A DNA stretch of 64,000 nt from Lota lota (GCA_026745465.1 JACYXH010000363.1:4746001-4810000); one strand, 5' to 3'; numbered from the stretch's first letter, positions 44,654 through 58,344 are shown. A program made the numbers and translations. Notes: a model not told the origin generated them from the letters alone.

Positions 44654-46482
44654 TGGGGTGGGGAGGGGAGGGGGCAGTGGTGGTGAAACAAGTCAGTGAG
44701 CCCTTACACTAGCAAGGCTTGTGTGCTTGGGTGTGCATGTACTCACACACATTGCAGGACAGCACACACATGGACATCATACCCTCCCCCCTTTTGCCCT
44801 CATTTCCATCTGAAGGGCTGCGTGAGCGGCCATTACAGCCGTGTGTCACCTTGTTATGAGTCTACGTCAGGGTGCAGCGCTGGGCTGAATTAAAGAAGCC
44901 ATACTGCTGCTATGTCAGCGACACGTCACCCTGCATATATTACCATAACAACAACGGCGGGGGGGGGGGGGGAATAACCCACATGCCCCCAAGCACCCCT
45001 TAGTTCCTCACGGCTCTCCAGTCCACGCCAGCGCGTCCCCATCAGGTGAGCAGATCGATCAACGTGACAGGCACATTTCAGGACTCCAAATCAATCATGT
45101 GAACAAAGGAGGGCGAGGGCAGAGGAGGGGAGCTGTGGCTGTACATAGATTAGGACAAACAGTTTGTTTCTGGATGAGTCAGGTCTAAACACCACCCAGT
45201 GTAACCTCTGCTGTCCTGTACAAAACTTCCCAGCCTCCATGGTGACTTCCAGTGCTGTGGTACACAATGTACACACACATGCAATTTGGCATGCAGGATT
45301 TGTAACACCAATGTAATGTCGTTCAGACTGATTTAGCAGGGAAGCATGTCGGTATCGATGAGAAGGAAGACAACATTCAGGCATTCAGATGTCAGCCTTC
45401 ATCAGGCCCGGTGTGAGAGAACTGGTGCACATGGTGGAACCCTGGCAGCACGTAACGGAGACTGTCACGTGCCCCCTCCACCCCCACCCTGGAGGTGGGG
45501 GTGAAGGGGGGTTGGAGGCAGAGGGGAGGGTGGAGCGGGGGAGGGGGTTAGATGATAAGGGTGGGAAGAACTGATAGAGCGGAAGGAACCGTGTGGAGAA
45601 GGGAATGATTAAAAACAGCAATCACCCGTCGGCCTGATAAAGCAACCCATCGTTAATTGGAAGCAACTCGTGGGATACGGCCGGATTAGACTCCTCTGTA
45701 TTGTTCTCTCCTCCGTTCCTCTCTTTTTTTTAGTTTTCTTCCTTATTCTGTGGGCATGTCTGCTTGAGAGATGCATGGCATCTTTAAGCGATTAAAAAAG
45801 TGTGCAAAAATATCTTTGGTAAATATAAATGTCTTGTTTGTCAGTCTTTATGGAGCACACCATCGCCAATAAAAAGGAATTTTCCAGCTTGTTGGTAGCT
45901 ATACTGTACGTTGGCCTGTCATTGCAAAGCTGGAGAGAAACAGAGATTGTGTGAGGATGAATGGCTTCTTGACGAGCTGAGAGCGAGGGAGAGAAATGTC
46001 CGCTAAAAAGATGTGATGGAGTCGGAGATGGAGACCGAGGGGAGATGAGGTATGGGTTCACTTTGAGTGATTCAGGTTCAGGGGATGAAGGGGGTTGAAG
46101 TGGTGGTGGTGGTGGTGGGGATGTAGGGGGTGGCGGGTTGTGCACATGGTAGATGGGTGGTGGTCCATAAACAAAGGCCTGACAGTCGACCCATCACCCC
46201 GACAGGTCTCGCCGGTGCTGCCTAGATAAAGCAGGGGGTGGCTGCCTCCTGTATCAACACCATCCATCATCTCTCTTCCACCCACGTTCCTCCACCCCTA
46301 CACATCCTCCACCCCTACACATCCTCCACCCGACACATCCGCCTGTTCACTCCCTCCCCTGCACCTGCCCCCTTCTGCCAACCAGCAAGCTGCCAGTTGC
46401 AGCTTTCAAACTCTTTAACTGCCTTTGCTGTGGATGGGCATGTTTAAATGCTTTCTGCACTTCATCACCTTCCATGTGTGTA

Positions 46483-46556
<74 letters not shown>
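43449..46556. other. Spacer with dispersed microsatellites
   Basis: 15 G at 43449-43463, CA/TA at 43611-43728, CA at 44155-44184, GT at 44580-44660, 14 G at 44959-44972, GTG at 46101-46118, a 17-bp CTCCACCCCTACACATC triplicate at 46288-46335, and GT at 46475-46556. Unique sequence lies between. No gene recognised. Confidence 0.6.
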
Positions 46557-46558
<2 letters not shown>

Positions 46559-47457
46559 AGGGGATTTTCCTCTGGATTGGTCTGAGGTCAACTTGATTTC
46601 AAAGCCCATGTTGTCTAGATCGTGCAGATGCTCAACCTCCTGTGTGGAGCATGATGTTGAATATACAGTTTATCGAGAGTACGGAGAACATAATATTCCT
46701 GTATTGCAGCAGAAGAGCGTTTCTGTACTGACCTGAAATCGGAGTTTATTATCATGTCCATTAAAATATATTTGATATTAAATTGAAAATATCATTTGTT
46801 TTTTACATATTTGAAGGATACATTCACAAATTATTATTCTCTATTATAAACTATAAAATATTAGTATTTTAAAAGTTTTAATACAACGTTTTAGAAAGGC
46901 TTGGTCCGGCTTGGTAATCCCAGTCAAACTAATTCCTGAAAACATTCAACCAAATTACATTTGCTGGTTAGATATTGTTAGTTTATTTTTTATTTGACCG
47001 GCTTAATGGTGCATCCAGAACTCAAAGGGATGTAAAGTAGTTGAAATGGTATGCTATTTTGTGTGCCTTTTACTCATTTTGTGAAGCGGTAATGTGGATG
47101 AACATTGACAGCAGCGCTGAGTGGCACCATTGTTTCTTTAATTTTGTTTGAATATGTTTTGCCCGTCAAAAGAGACAAAGTGAGGGCTGTAACAAGGTTC
47201 AGCATGAGAGGCGTTTCGTAAACGGGAGCCGACAAAATATTAAGAACTGTGATTCAGGCTATTTTAGGCTCCCCATAAAAATGACCCTTCAGACCACCAT
47301 TGTTCCCTCTTCACGTTAGGGTTTTGTTTGAGCATCGTCTCTTCTTTGTTGTAAATGGACGGTATGGAAATTATGCAAATGGAGATTGGCACTCTGAAGA
47401 AACAATGTTGACATCTCCCTTCCTCACTGCCCCCTAAGTACAAACACAGACAGACGG

Positions 47458-47501
<44 letters not shown>

Positions 47502-50500
47502 AAAAACACACACATCATACAGCCACACCACTCAGTAAGTCTTTGGCCCAGTTTTCTTCAGTCTGTCTCCATTGACTGTCTCTTAAAAATACATCTGGCC
47601 CATGCCCTGTCCTCTCCGCTCCCCAGAGTCACGTTGGATCGGCCTGGACAGAGAGTGAGAGAGAGAGAGGGAGAGCGCGTGCAGAGACCGACTGCTGTCA
47701 GCCACGTGTCACATGTCACCGCTGGGCCTGCGTGATTTGAAAGAAAGAGAAATGAAGGGGTGAACAGGGAAACACCCAAAGTGTGTCACAATGTTCCTCT
47801 TGTGGAAACAAATTGTCCCATGGATACATGGGACACACTTTTAATCTCCCAAGGGTTTTTATGAATAAGGATATCAAAGTGAAACAGTAGCTGCTGTACT
47901 GGTTACTTGATGCTGACCAAATCTCCTGAAGACCAGAGAGTAAAACTTGTGGTCCATTATTCAAGAAGGGATTACGGTAGAGCAGCCAGAGTAGTAGCGG
48001 TGCTGTGGGGCAAGTGGGCCATAAGAATTTGAAGACAAATTTAAACAAAATGGAGTTTGGAGACGGAGGTCTATCCCTTTGCGTCGGATAATGAGCGATT
48101 ATACATGTGCTGATATGAGAGCGTCTCTCAGCAGCCAGAACAGCCTGAGGGGGGTTGTGGATTACCATGACAGCCAGAAAGCATAAAGACCATCCATTAG
48201 TTCTTGCCTCAAGATTTACTTCCTGTTTTTGGTTAGCGGGGCATAGCTAACAGTGGTAACCCATCACGTGACCTCCACCCAGATCATTAAAAAACAACCC
48301 CAAACCCACCACCACCTGGGTATCCACTGAATCTGGGTACAGCCAGAGCTTTTTTGATGGGTCTAACAGGCAAAAAGTATATTTCTCCAGTTCAGAATCT
48401 CTTCACCTTGATCTCCTCATTTTATTCATTGTCATCTTGAAGAATCTTGAAGTATATAAAAACCAAAAATCACTCTCATTCTCTTTGAGCATGCAAACAA
48501 TTTGGTTCTGGGTGCGAGAGTTTATTTCTCTCTCTCTCTCTTTCTCTCTCTCTCCCTCTCTCTCTCTCTCTGACCCAAGGTCTGTTGTCTGCTGCTGTCA
48601 TTGATGGATGACAATATAAGACAGCATGACAGGATGATGACGCAGCCCTTTCATGTGACTACCAAGATAGCTGTATTTACTCATAGAGAGGACACACATA
48701 AATGCCAGTCTGCTCGCCATTGGTGGACGATGAGCTCACTTTAATGATGATGATCTGTAGTCACGCGCAGCCAAAGGAAGAGCTCACACTTTCAGATCTC
48801 CCTTTGCCCGCCATTAACCCATCACTCACCTATTGACCTGCACCTCCTTAATGGCGCTCCCTTGATGATAGCACGATGAAAGGATGTGACGTCATCGGTG
48901 GCGAACTGGCAGTGACTCAACAAGCTTTGTGAAGTTGTGTGTGTGTGTGTGTTTAAGTGTGTGTGAACAAGGTTCCCTGATTGAATGACATGGAGGATGT
49001 GAGATGTTTGGGGTCATGTGAACAGACGCCCCCGTCCTCCTAACAACCTTCTGAGAGGCTAACACAAGATGGCCCCAGAGGTCAGGTGTCCAAGGGGTTA
49101 AAAGGGCCCATCTTTGTTGACAGCAAACTTCCCCAATCTGTACACAACTCTCACCCCCTGATCCCCCTCCCCCAACATCACCACCATGACCACCCCACCC
49201 ACAACCACCAACACCACCACCACCGCCAGGGATCCCCCACTTCCTGAATGTGTTACTTAAAGGGCCAGTCAGCACAGTTGGCCATATAATAAAGGGCCAT
49301 TGTGGTGGTCGTTTATATTCAGTACCAAGTACCAAACGGCTCCTCTCCTGACAGCAGGGGAGCCCGAGAGGTATACCCCACCCCCCTCCACAGGAAGTGA
49401 TGTTGAGGGCTAATCTGAGCCACATCTGGCCGTTCTTACCTCAGTTTGTGTTTCCAGCCTAAAGCCTTGGCCAAACATGCTAAGGTGTGTAGGGACCATG
49501 CAGGGCCACTGATCAGGGGTCATGAGGCCCAGGACGGAAGGCGGGGGAGGAGGAGGGATGGGGTGGGGTGTGGTGGTGGTGCTTGGAGGTTAAGGTGGAT
49601 GTTAGAGTCAGAGAGTTCAGGTTGCATGATAAGCAAACACAAAGTAGCCAGAGCAAGAGGTTTCACGTAAGTTAAGTAAATTTGTTAAAATTTGCAGAAG
49701 TAACCTAATTTTCAGAGAAAACAAATGGCTGAATTTTAATTGTACACAATAGCTGTGGAGTTGCCAGGTGGAATGGCCCGAAAATAAGGCAAGACGGATG
49801 GAAAGAATAAGTGATTTGAAACTGGCCTTTATATATAATGTATAATGAAAGCAGTGAAGGACTCAGAGAGATCAATTCACAATTGTTGTTTTCCATTAGC
49901 TAAGGCTTTTAAAATAATACAGTTCAACATCAAATTCCAGCTGATATAATGTTGTGTATTAAATGTCTGTTGTTTATTGAACTGGAATTCAGAGCTTGAC
50001 AGTGTGATAGCGAGAGCAGGAGTAAAGGTCCATCAAGAAGCTTTCAAAAGAAGAGTGCAATCAAAGAAACTGTCTCCAATCCATTCTTTAAATCATCACT
50101 TTCAGACTCTTGGTTCTGTCTCTCCCCAGTAATGCTAAGAGGCCCTTAAAGAGTAACTAAACACTGCTATGTAAACTCAGAAAGCACCAAACACAATTAG
50201 TGTCACTCCATGGTTTGTATAGAAAGTGACATCACCTGGCACAATTTCAGCCAATCAGAAAAGGCTTTGCAAGAACCCGGGTTGCAACAGAAATTGAACT
50301 GTCACTGAGGTTTCATCTGAATGTTTGGTTGCTCTTCAAACACTTTTTTTGCTGACATGAGGGAGGCTTGTAAAGAAAGTTGAAGAAAACACAAAGAGTA
50401 GAAAGGGAATGGATACTATGTAGAAAAATATTGTTTATATCTATATCTATTACTTCAAACTGTAACTTCATTGTTTCAACAGGCTACTGCATTCAATGTC

Positions 50501-50764
50501 CCCTTTGGAGACGTTCTGTCTTCTCTTTATCTAATGTTCCAAATACTTTCATTTCAACACGGTTTGCTGTTCAATGTGAGTCTTCTTCTTGACATGTGCA
50601 TCTCTTGTTTGTGTGGTGAGAATATTCAAGCTGTGTTCTAACATGTTATGTTATTACAATAACATTTATACATTTATTTCATGTAACATTTATCTATGAT
50701 GTTGGAAAAGGATTTCCATCGTTTAAACAAAATCAACTACTGCTAAGCTCTCCTGCCAGTTCAG

Positions 50765-50765
<1 letters not shown>
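46557..50765. other. Unique-sequence spacer
   Basis: CA run at 47459-47496, CT at 48521-48570, and CCA-rich at 49140-49230. Otherwise unique sequence without recognisable exons. Confidence 0.5.
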
Positions 50766-50766
<1 letters not shown>

Positions 50767-50847
<81 letters not shown>

Positions 50848-50988
50848 CCTGCATGTGCACATTAGTGTGTTAATGCTTGTGTAAATGTACATATGCAAAC
50901 CCTTATAAACAGTGTTTTATGAAAAGTGGCAGAGTGCCCATCAGATACCGGGAGGGAAAATGAAGGAGAGGGGGGGGGGGGGGGGGGG
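50767..50988. repeat. (GT)n and poly(G)
   Basis: GT run 50767-50845 and 19 G at 50970-50988. Confidence 0.95.
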
Positions 50989-51255
50989 AGAAGAATGTGA
51001 GTTATGAACAGGAAGTATTGGAGTTGTCTCTCTTGATGTTTTTTCCCCTACTAAAAAGCCTTTTAATGGCTTTGCATCTGCGTTGTATTGAATCTATGAA
51101 CAATATGGTGAGAACTTGTTGCGACCAATGCAGCGGCTTAATATCTTATACGAACGGTGGTAAATTAAACCAGATATCATCATCACTGTAAGAGGTCCTG
51201 GGTTTTCAGATTGTGTTGTGTTGTTGGTTCTAGAGGTATTGGCTGTTCTGATCAG

Positions 51256-51540
51256 TCCACAGTGTGTCTGGTCCACAGTGTGTCTGGTCCACAGTGTGTC
51301 TGGTCCACAGTGTGTCTGGTCCACAGTGTGTCTGGTCCACAGTGTGTCTGTTCCAGTGTGTCTTGTCCTCAGTGTTTCTGGTCCACAGTGTATCTGGTCC
51401 ACAGTGTGTCTGGTCCTCAGTGTGTCTGGTCCACAGTGTGTCTGGTCCTCAGTGTGTCTGGTCCACAGTGTGTCTGTGGTCAACAATGACTCTGTGGTCA
51501 ACAATGTGTCAGTGGTCCACAGTGTATCTGTGGTCCTACT
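51256..51540. repeat. 16-bp minisatellite (GTCCACAGTGTGTCTG)
   Basis: About 14 tandem units, near-perfect at the left and with variant GTCCTCAG and GTGGTCAACAATG units at the right. Because 16 is not a multiple of 3, all three plus frames stay open through it. Confidence 0.95.
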
Positions 51541-52119
51541 CGTGTTTTGGTTAGTCATTGCTGTGCTCAGGTTGTGTTATCAGATTTTGAGCCACCTTGA
51601 ATGTTGGTCGCCCTGTTGGTCCCTTTATCATCGCTAATGTAATCTCTTGCGTTCCTCTAGGTTCTCCAGCAACACAACCCCCCACAGACCGGGGCTGATA
51701 TGAAAGAGAAAAAACAATGCCACAACTTGGCCTGTTCCCTCCCGGGCCATCTATTCCCCTATCTCCTATCTCTGTCCTACTCTCGCTCTCTCTTAATTCT
51801 GAAAGAGAGACAGAATACATATCTACAGTCCCCTCTGAGTTTCAATATGCTTTCTACCAGCCGGTGGCGGTCGTTTTTTTCCACTTCCTCAGCATTTCCC
51901 ATATTTATATTCTTGACTTCTGTGTTTTTGAAGATTGAGGGAAGTACTGTGGTGTTGACTTGACGAAGACTGTGCCCTAGATCAGCTCAATCTCTCATTT
52001 ACCACCCCCGCCCTCGCCCTCTCTGTCAATTCTTTTCGTCACTCCAGGAGACAAATATGCATCGACGACGAACACCCCCCCCCCCCCCGCCGCCGCCCCC
52101 CGCCCTGCGTGCCCACCGG

Positions 52120-52500
52120 CTCCCTAAAACTCCAGTTCCCCGTTGCCTTTGAAGTGCTGTGTGCAGAATGGAGATTCTTTGCATGGTAAATTCGCCCCGT
52201 TACCCACAGCGTATCCATTACACAAGTTTAAAGAATAACCGGGGAGTCGTTTTGCAAAGGGCCCTTTTTTCTCTCACTTCACAACCAATTTCTCTGTGTT
52301 TTTTGAACTTGGGCCATCATGAGCCATGTAATCTGTAAATTGGTACCCCCCCAACCACCACCACCACCACCACCACCCCTCTTTCTCCAACACTCCTCGC
52401 TATGCCAAACGAGCTGCGTTTGATGTGCAAATATTTTGCTCATTACAAGTTAATTTTATTGTTATAGTTCTGCAAATGTTTCCTGGGGTCACACTGTTGA
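52120..52500. promoter_or_regulatory. Candidate conserved non-coding segment
   Basis: Non-repetitive stretch apart from a CCA patch (52346-52377), with octamer-like TTTGCAT (52176-52182) and TGCAAAT (52426-52432) motifs and no open exon. Called only on texture; conservation was not tested. Confidence 0.2.
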
Positions 52501-52644
52501 AAGTTTTCGGAAGAAGTGAGAGAAGAGGGAGGAGGGAGAGTAGAGAATTAGTGAATGAAGCGAGCTCTCTGATGGCATAGAAACGCTCATTTGAGACGCT
52601 GGCTCTCTGCTCACCTTCCAGCTCCCTTTAGGGAAGGCCCTGCT

Positions 52645-53025
52645 GGGTGGTAACACTAGCCAGGGTGGGTTCTAGCCAGCCTGGTTACTAACCAGGATGG
52701 TTTAACTAGCCAGGGTGGTAACACTAGCCAGGCTGGTTACTAGCCAGGGTGGGTTCACAAGCCAGAGTTGGTTCTAGCCAGGCTAGTTACTAGCCAGGGT
52801 GGTAACACTAGCCAGGCTGGTTACTAGCCAGGGTGGTAACACAAGCCAGGCTGGTTACCAGCCAGGGTGGTAACACTAGCCAGGGTGGGTTCACAAGCCA
52901 GAGTTGGTTCTAGCCAGGCTAGTTACTAGCCAGGGTGGTAACACTAGCCAGGCTAGTTACTAGCCAGGGTGGTAACACTAGCCAGGCTGGTTACTAGCCA
53001 GGGTGGTTTCTCTAGCCAGGGGAGA
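52645..53025. repeat. Dimeric 34-bp minisatellite
   Basis: Alternating GCCAGGGTGGTAACACTA and GCCAGGCTGGTTACTA half-units repeated about 11 times, with variants. Confidence 0.95.
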
Positions 53026-54310
53026 GGGTGAGCAGAGATCTCAGACTCATAATCTGCTCAGAACAGAATGATGGGAACCTGCAGGTTGATTTGTCGTGTT
53101 TGTTACAGCGACTCATCTAATCTCTTCCGACTGAGACATCTTTGTAGCACTCTGGCATGATGATCGTTTGTTTGTTTGCCTTAATCTTTCATATACGGTT
53201 GTTGAGAACGTTTAACATACTGCTAAGTGTTTGTGAATAAAATATATGAGAAGGGAGCAATGAAAATAAAAAAACTCTTAGCGAGATAGAATAATGAATT
53301 TCAGCGAGCAATCTCTTGTCAGTGTGTCTAGTACATACAAATGAAAGTATTCTTAAAGCTCCTTGTGAGCGTTGTGGTAAAACTCTGATGATGGAACATA
53401 ACAATAGAGTCTGACGTCTGAATTCTATTCAACTCCTTTTGACATTTCTCAAAGCTGATTAAGGCCTTGATTTTGATAAATGGAATATTTAATGTCTGTA
53501 TTATTCTTCTATTTCAGCCAATATTCTTCTAGGATATCAAAAATAATTAAATTCAGGAAAAATGTAGTTGTGCTATTTCATTATTCAACTTTATCCTTCT
53601 TTGGCATTCCATGAACACAGCCAGCTTAATATTAAGATATCTTGTTCTTGTATTTTCTTTGAGTTGGTCTTCTCAAACACATTTTTAATTACTCTTTAAA
53701 TGGTGGCGCGCTGTCCGCAAACATTCACTCGGACCTAATTGCTTCCCTCCCTTTACGTTTCCTTTTCATCCAGGAAGAGATAGTGGCCCGCCGTCGCCCT
53801 CTCCGTCTCTGCTTTTGATCCCCTCTCTCATCACGTTTCGTGGTCATGCAAGGAAAATTGTGTTGGACTGTGTTCTCTAATACCATCAATGCTAAATAAA
53901 CTTTGTTGACAACAATGGCTGCTGGCGAAGCGCCGTCTGCCCAACAACAGAGAGGGAGAGAGAGCCAACAGGTTCAAAGGCAATGTATCACTCTGCTTTG
54001 TGACTCCTTCATTATTCATCCTTCTGTCTCTACCTCTCATCCCTCTTTTCTCCTCTCCTCTGCTCGCCTGGGTGCCTGTTTTATTTCCACCCCCCCTTTC
54101 TTTCTTTCTTTGCCTCTCTTTTGTCTGTTAAACTGCTACATGGTTTGGATACAGAGGCTTATTAGCTGTTGAGTTTAATTAAAAAAAGGCCATTCATATG
54201 AAAATGGCGTCTGATAGCAATTGCTGTCCCCAGCAGCTTCTTCTGCTACTTTTAATTAGACGACCGCTTGATTGACATCTTGCCTACTGGCTGGCTGAAG
54301 CCAACACTCG
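53026..54310. other. Unique-sequence spacer, possible regulatory DNA
   Basis: No repeat or exon recognised. AATTAG/TTAATTA homeodomain-type cores occur near 54170-54262. Confidence 0.3.
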
Positions 54311-54312
54311 CT

Positions 54313-54316
54313 CTGC

Positions 54317-54363
<47 letters not shown>

Positions 54364-54370
54364 TGGGTGT

Positions 54371-54426
<56 letters not shown>

Positions 54427-54907
54427 GAGTATATATGTATGTTGGTGCATGATTGCATGTGTGTGCGTGTGGGCACTTCAATGCAAGCATGTGTGTGACT
54501 ACGTGTGCGTTCATGTGTGCATGTGTGTGGTCTATATCAATGGAAACATACACAGGGCCTTTGCACAAATACCTGCGCTAAGGTCAGGTTGGTATGAAAG
54601 CAGGAGCTCCGCAACATCAAAGTTGGCTTTGTCGTCATGAGCTAATTATCCACACAGTGGCAGAGTCTGCCCAGCTGTCACTCATGTCTGCCCGGTCCAG
54701 TGGAACAGTCAGTCAGTAGTAAGAATGGGTCTCCCAGTACCACAGTCATAGAGCTGCTGACCCAGTAATACCAGTGCCCTGCCTCGCCACCACCCCAACA
54801 CCACCACCACCACCACCACCACCACCACCACCACCACCACCTCAACACCAACACCAACACCACCACAACCCCATCACCCCATCACCACCACTGACCACCC
54901 CACCACC

Positions 54908-54970
<63 letters not shown>

Positions 54971-55024
54971 GAAGAGTGGGCTGTCTCTCACTCTCTCACT
55001 CCCTCTCTCTCTCCCCTGAGGAGT

Positions 55025-55062
<38 letters not shown>

Positions 55063-55230
55063 TCTCTCCGCTCTTGCTCACTCTCTCCCCCCTGAGGAAT
55101 GGGTTGTCTCTCTCTCTTTGTCTCTCTCACTCTCTCTTTGTCTCTCTCTCACTCTCTCTCTGTCTCTTTGTCTCTTTCTTTCTATCGCTCTCTCTCTCCC
55201 ACTCTCTCCCCAGAGGAGAGGGCTGTCTCT
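54313..55230. repeat. Cluster of (GT)n, (CCA)n and (CT)n microsatellites
   Basis: GT 54313-54425, CCA 54790-54905, CT 54910-54968, CT 55029-55075, then CT-rich sequence in which CCTGAGGAGTGGGCTGTCTC-type units recur. Confidence 0.93.
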
Positions 55231-55464
55231 CTCATCAGGTTTCCGTGCACGCTCCAGCTCTCGCCACCTTATTATTATACTGTCAGGCCCACGTGCCGTC
55301 CTGATAGATGTCCCCTGCACTGTTTACTACACGCACATGATTTAACTAAAGCGACGCTCAACTTGACCTCTCCTCCTCCTCCTTTTCCTCTTCTTCCTCT
55401 TCTAGGCTCCCACACCAGGATGACTTCATCTGTTTACCACAACAAATCAATTTTCATGGGGGGA

Positions 55465-55885
55465 GGGGGGGGGGGGGGGGGGGTATGAAACAAGGAAGAG
55501 CCACATATAGCACCGATGGCGTTTGCTAGGTATATTTGCAGTGCATTTATATGTGTAAATGTGTTTTGTTGTGTGGGTATACAGTGTGTACTTAATGTGT
55601 ATATAGTGTATATACTTAAGTGTATATGTTTAAGTGTATACGTTTAAGTGTGTACGTTTAAGTGTGTATGTTTAAGCTTGTATGTTTAAATGTATATTTT
55701 TAAGTGTGTAGATTTAACTGTAGGTGTTTAAATGTATATGTTTAAGGGTATGTTTAAGTGTTTTTGTTTAAGTTTGTATGTTTAAGTGTGTATGTTTAAG
55801 CATATGCGTTTAAATGTATATTTTTAAGGGTTTATTTAAGTGTATATGTTTAAGCATATATGTTTTAGTGTATATGTTTAAGTGT
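55465..55885. repeat. Poly(G) and 14-bp minisatellite (GTGTATATGTTTAA)
   Basis: 19 G at 55465-55483; 14-bp units with a TTTAAGTGTATATG core fill about 55600-55885. Confidence 0.9.
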
Positions 55886-55899
55886 ATGATTATGCATGC

Positions 55900-56290
55900 A
55901 GTCATACCTTCCCTGGCTTCAGAGACACAGAAGCATCTGCATATAGCCCAGAGTGGCCGTCTGTGTCATGTTAAAAGACGAAGGAAACTCCGCCTCCCAG
56001 CAGACTCCTGTCTCCAGCAGGAATGGCCCATCAGAAGTCGCTGCCCTGTTAAGTTGTGCTCCCTTCGCCGTGCTTTGTTTTGATTTGCCGGACGTTTGGG
56101 AATGATTTGGGACCCGGGGCCCGACGGCGGCCGCAGGAATACCGGTCGAGAGAGACGCGCGCCACGGACCTGAAATGTTTTTCCAATTACCGCTTTCATT
56201 ATGGGTTTGTCGTCCCATGTTTGGACGCGCAAAGGCACGAATTTCATGCTATGACAGGGGAGGCCGCTTGTTGTTTTTTCATCTAGTCTG
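55900..56290. promoter_or_regulatory. Candidate GC-richer regulatory island
   Basis: Unique sequence with local GC rise and CpGs (56110-56170: GACGGCGGCCGC, GAGACGCGCGCC) next to an ATTA-containing stretch. No exon recognised. Speculative. Confidence 0.2.
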
Positions 56291-56698
56291 ATTTCCTGTG
56301 GAGGCTAATGCAACGCAGAGCTAGGAGTAGTCACCAATAGGGGGCACTGTGACATAGATCACATAGGGGCCTAGATGAGTTGAACAAAAATGCTAGTCAA
56401 CTGTTAGATACTCAACTGTTAGTTACTCAACCATTACTCAACTGTTAGTTACTCAACTGTACTCGCCTGGGTTCACTTATTTCATTAGGTTTAGCATTGA
56501 TTTCATTTATTATTTTTAAAGACTTTTATGATCTTATTTTCACATATTCTTTATTTTGTTTATTGATTGCATTTAAAAAAATATTTATTTAATATTTATT
56601 GTTTTATAAATACATGCTCAGCACTTTATCAGAGCTCTGTCATGATATCCCCGGGCAGTCAGTTACACTATTACAAAATGTTCTTTCCTTCCTTTTAG

Positions 56699-56931
56699 AC
56701 TACAGATTAAATCACTTCTTTACGAGGAAATGCTTCCAGCAGTAAGCCAGGATGGAGCGCCTCACAAAAGACCCTAACATCATTTGTACAACAAAAAAAA
56801 GCGAGACGAAAACAGAGACGGTGCTGGAGTGCGTTGATGTAGCATGTCGTTGAGGGCAATCCTCCTGAGTTAACACCATTATCTAGCTCTTGTGTCAAGA
56901 GAGACTCCATCTGCGTCGCTGACCAAGGTGA
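56699..56931 (+). other. Exon-like segment, possibly non-coding exon
   Basis: Flanked by a pyrimidine-rich acceptor (TTCCTTCCTTTTAG) and a good donor (CCAAG, then GTGAGT). No frame is open across it, so if transcribed it would be a UTR exon. A short ATG frame (MERLTKDPNIICTTKK...) starts at 56752 and closes inside. Confidence 0.25.
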
Positions 56932-57194
56932 GTGTACCTGAGCCTCAACCTACACCACCTCTTCCACCTCTTCCACCTCCACCCCCAACAACTCTGGAAA
57001 CGATTTTTTCCCCCTTCCTTCAATCTGGTTCAACTGCAGTCCGCTCTGCCTCCTATAGCACTTAGCAGTGATTAGCCCCCACCTGCCATCTGAGTACTAT
57101 TACAGTTCCCTTATCTCACCCTACATCTCCCGACAATAGGGCCCGGGTCTGGCCTAGGCTGCAGGCTTTTTTTCCCTTTCTTTTTTTAAAGGGG

Positions 57195-57237
57195 ATTGGG
57201 GGTGGGGGGGGGGGGGGGTTGGGTGGGGGGGGGGCTG
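57195..57237. repeat. G-rich run
   Basis: About 40 bases of G broken by a few T. Confidence 0.9.
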
Positions 57238-58111
57238 CTGGGACCTGGGCCGTTCAATAATAAATCATTAACTAAATACTTTTGTCCATTTGTGTCATGT
57301 TACATGTACTTCAATGTTCTGCTCCGTCTGTTGTGTTCACTCACTGCCCACTCTCTTGCCTTTTATTTGACACGCTACGCATGTTCACTGTCCTCTAACC
57401 CCATGTCACTCCCATGTATTTATGATAACTGGGTCACGCCCAGATTATTATTTTTTAACGCATTTGTACAAGAATTTGACAAATTCTTGGACAATTAATC
57501 TTGGAGGATAAGAGAGTAGAAATGAAAGATATAATAAAAGAAAGAATGAGATAGTGGGAGGTCTATACTTTTCATCTTTCAATACATCTATCCATATCTA
57601 TTCACAACCTGGGCTCAGAAGACTTGAGTCTTCATAGCATTCAAGTGAAGCAGTACACTTTAAATCCCAAGACAACAAATTCATCTCAATCCACAGCATG
57701 TATATGGAGACAGTCGGCTCATTGTTTTCTGTATTACATTCCAAAGTGGAACATAATTTACATTGGCTTGTTTCTTTGCCCTTTCCTTGAACCCTATATT
57801 CAGAAAAAAAAAATAGAAATCACAAATTATGATATTGTATCTTCTTAGTGTCCAAGAATATTTAGCGTAGAAAAGAATACGATCGTACAAAACATCTAAA
57901 AGGATTTATGTTGGGGTGTCAACAGCTCTAGCATACGATACATTATGCATGTGATCTGGACAGCAGGCGTGAGATCAAGCATTTAGTTCATCTCAACTTT
58001 TTAAAGGTTTAAAGTGATTATAGGCCGGCCCAGTCCTCCATATTTAGACTCCTTGACGCTCCCTCCACCCCCCTAGACCCACCGTTCTAATCTAATGTTC
58101 CGCTTACACAG

Positions 58112-58344
58112 ACGCTGTGGATCCCCAGGTCACGGTGAGAGCCCCCACCCCCACATCAACCCGAGATCCCCCCGTTACCCCCTCCCCCACCACCACCCCC
58201 CCCCCCCCCCTTTCCACCACCACCACCACCACCACCGCCACCACTACGGCAACCTCATGCCCTAGCTATAGGAAGTCACTACTCATGGCGCTCACTATTT
58301 TATTTGTGTTTCTCACCATCTACTGGAATAGTGAAACCAAGTAA
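58112..58344 (+). CDS. Possible terminal exon: Pro/Thr-rich linker plus membrane anchor
   Basis: After an acceptor-like TTCCGCTTACACAG, one frame stays open to TAA at 58342-58344. It reads DAVDPQVTVRAPTPTS, a Thr/Pro-rich part built on a CCA microsatellite and poly(C), then SLLMALTILFVFLTIYW with a short NSETK tail. The hydrophobic segment lies outside the microsatellite, which is why it is listed. I do not recognise the family, and no upstream partner exon was found within 30 kb. Chance is the main alternative. Confidence 0.2.
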
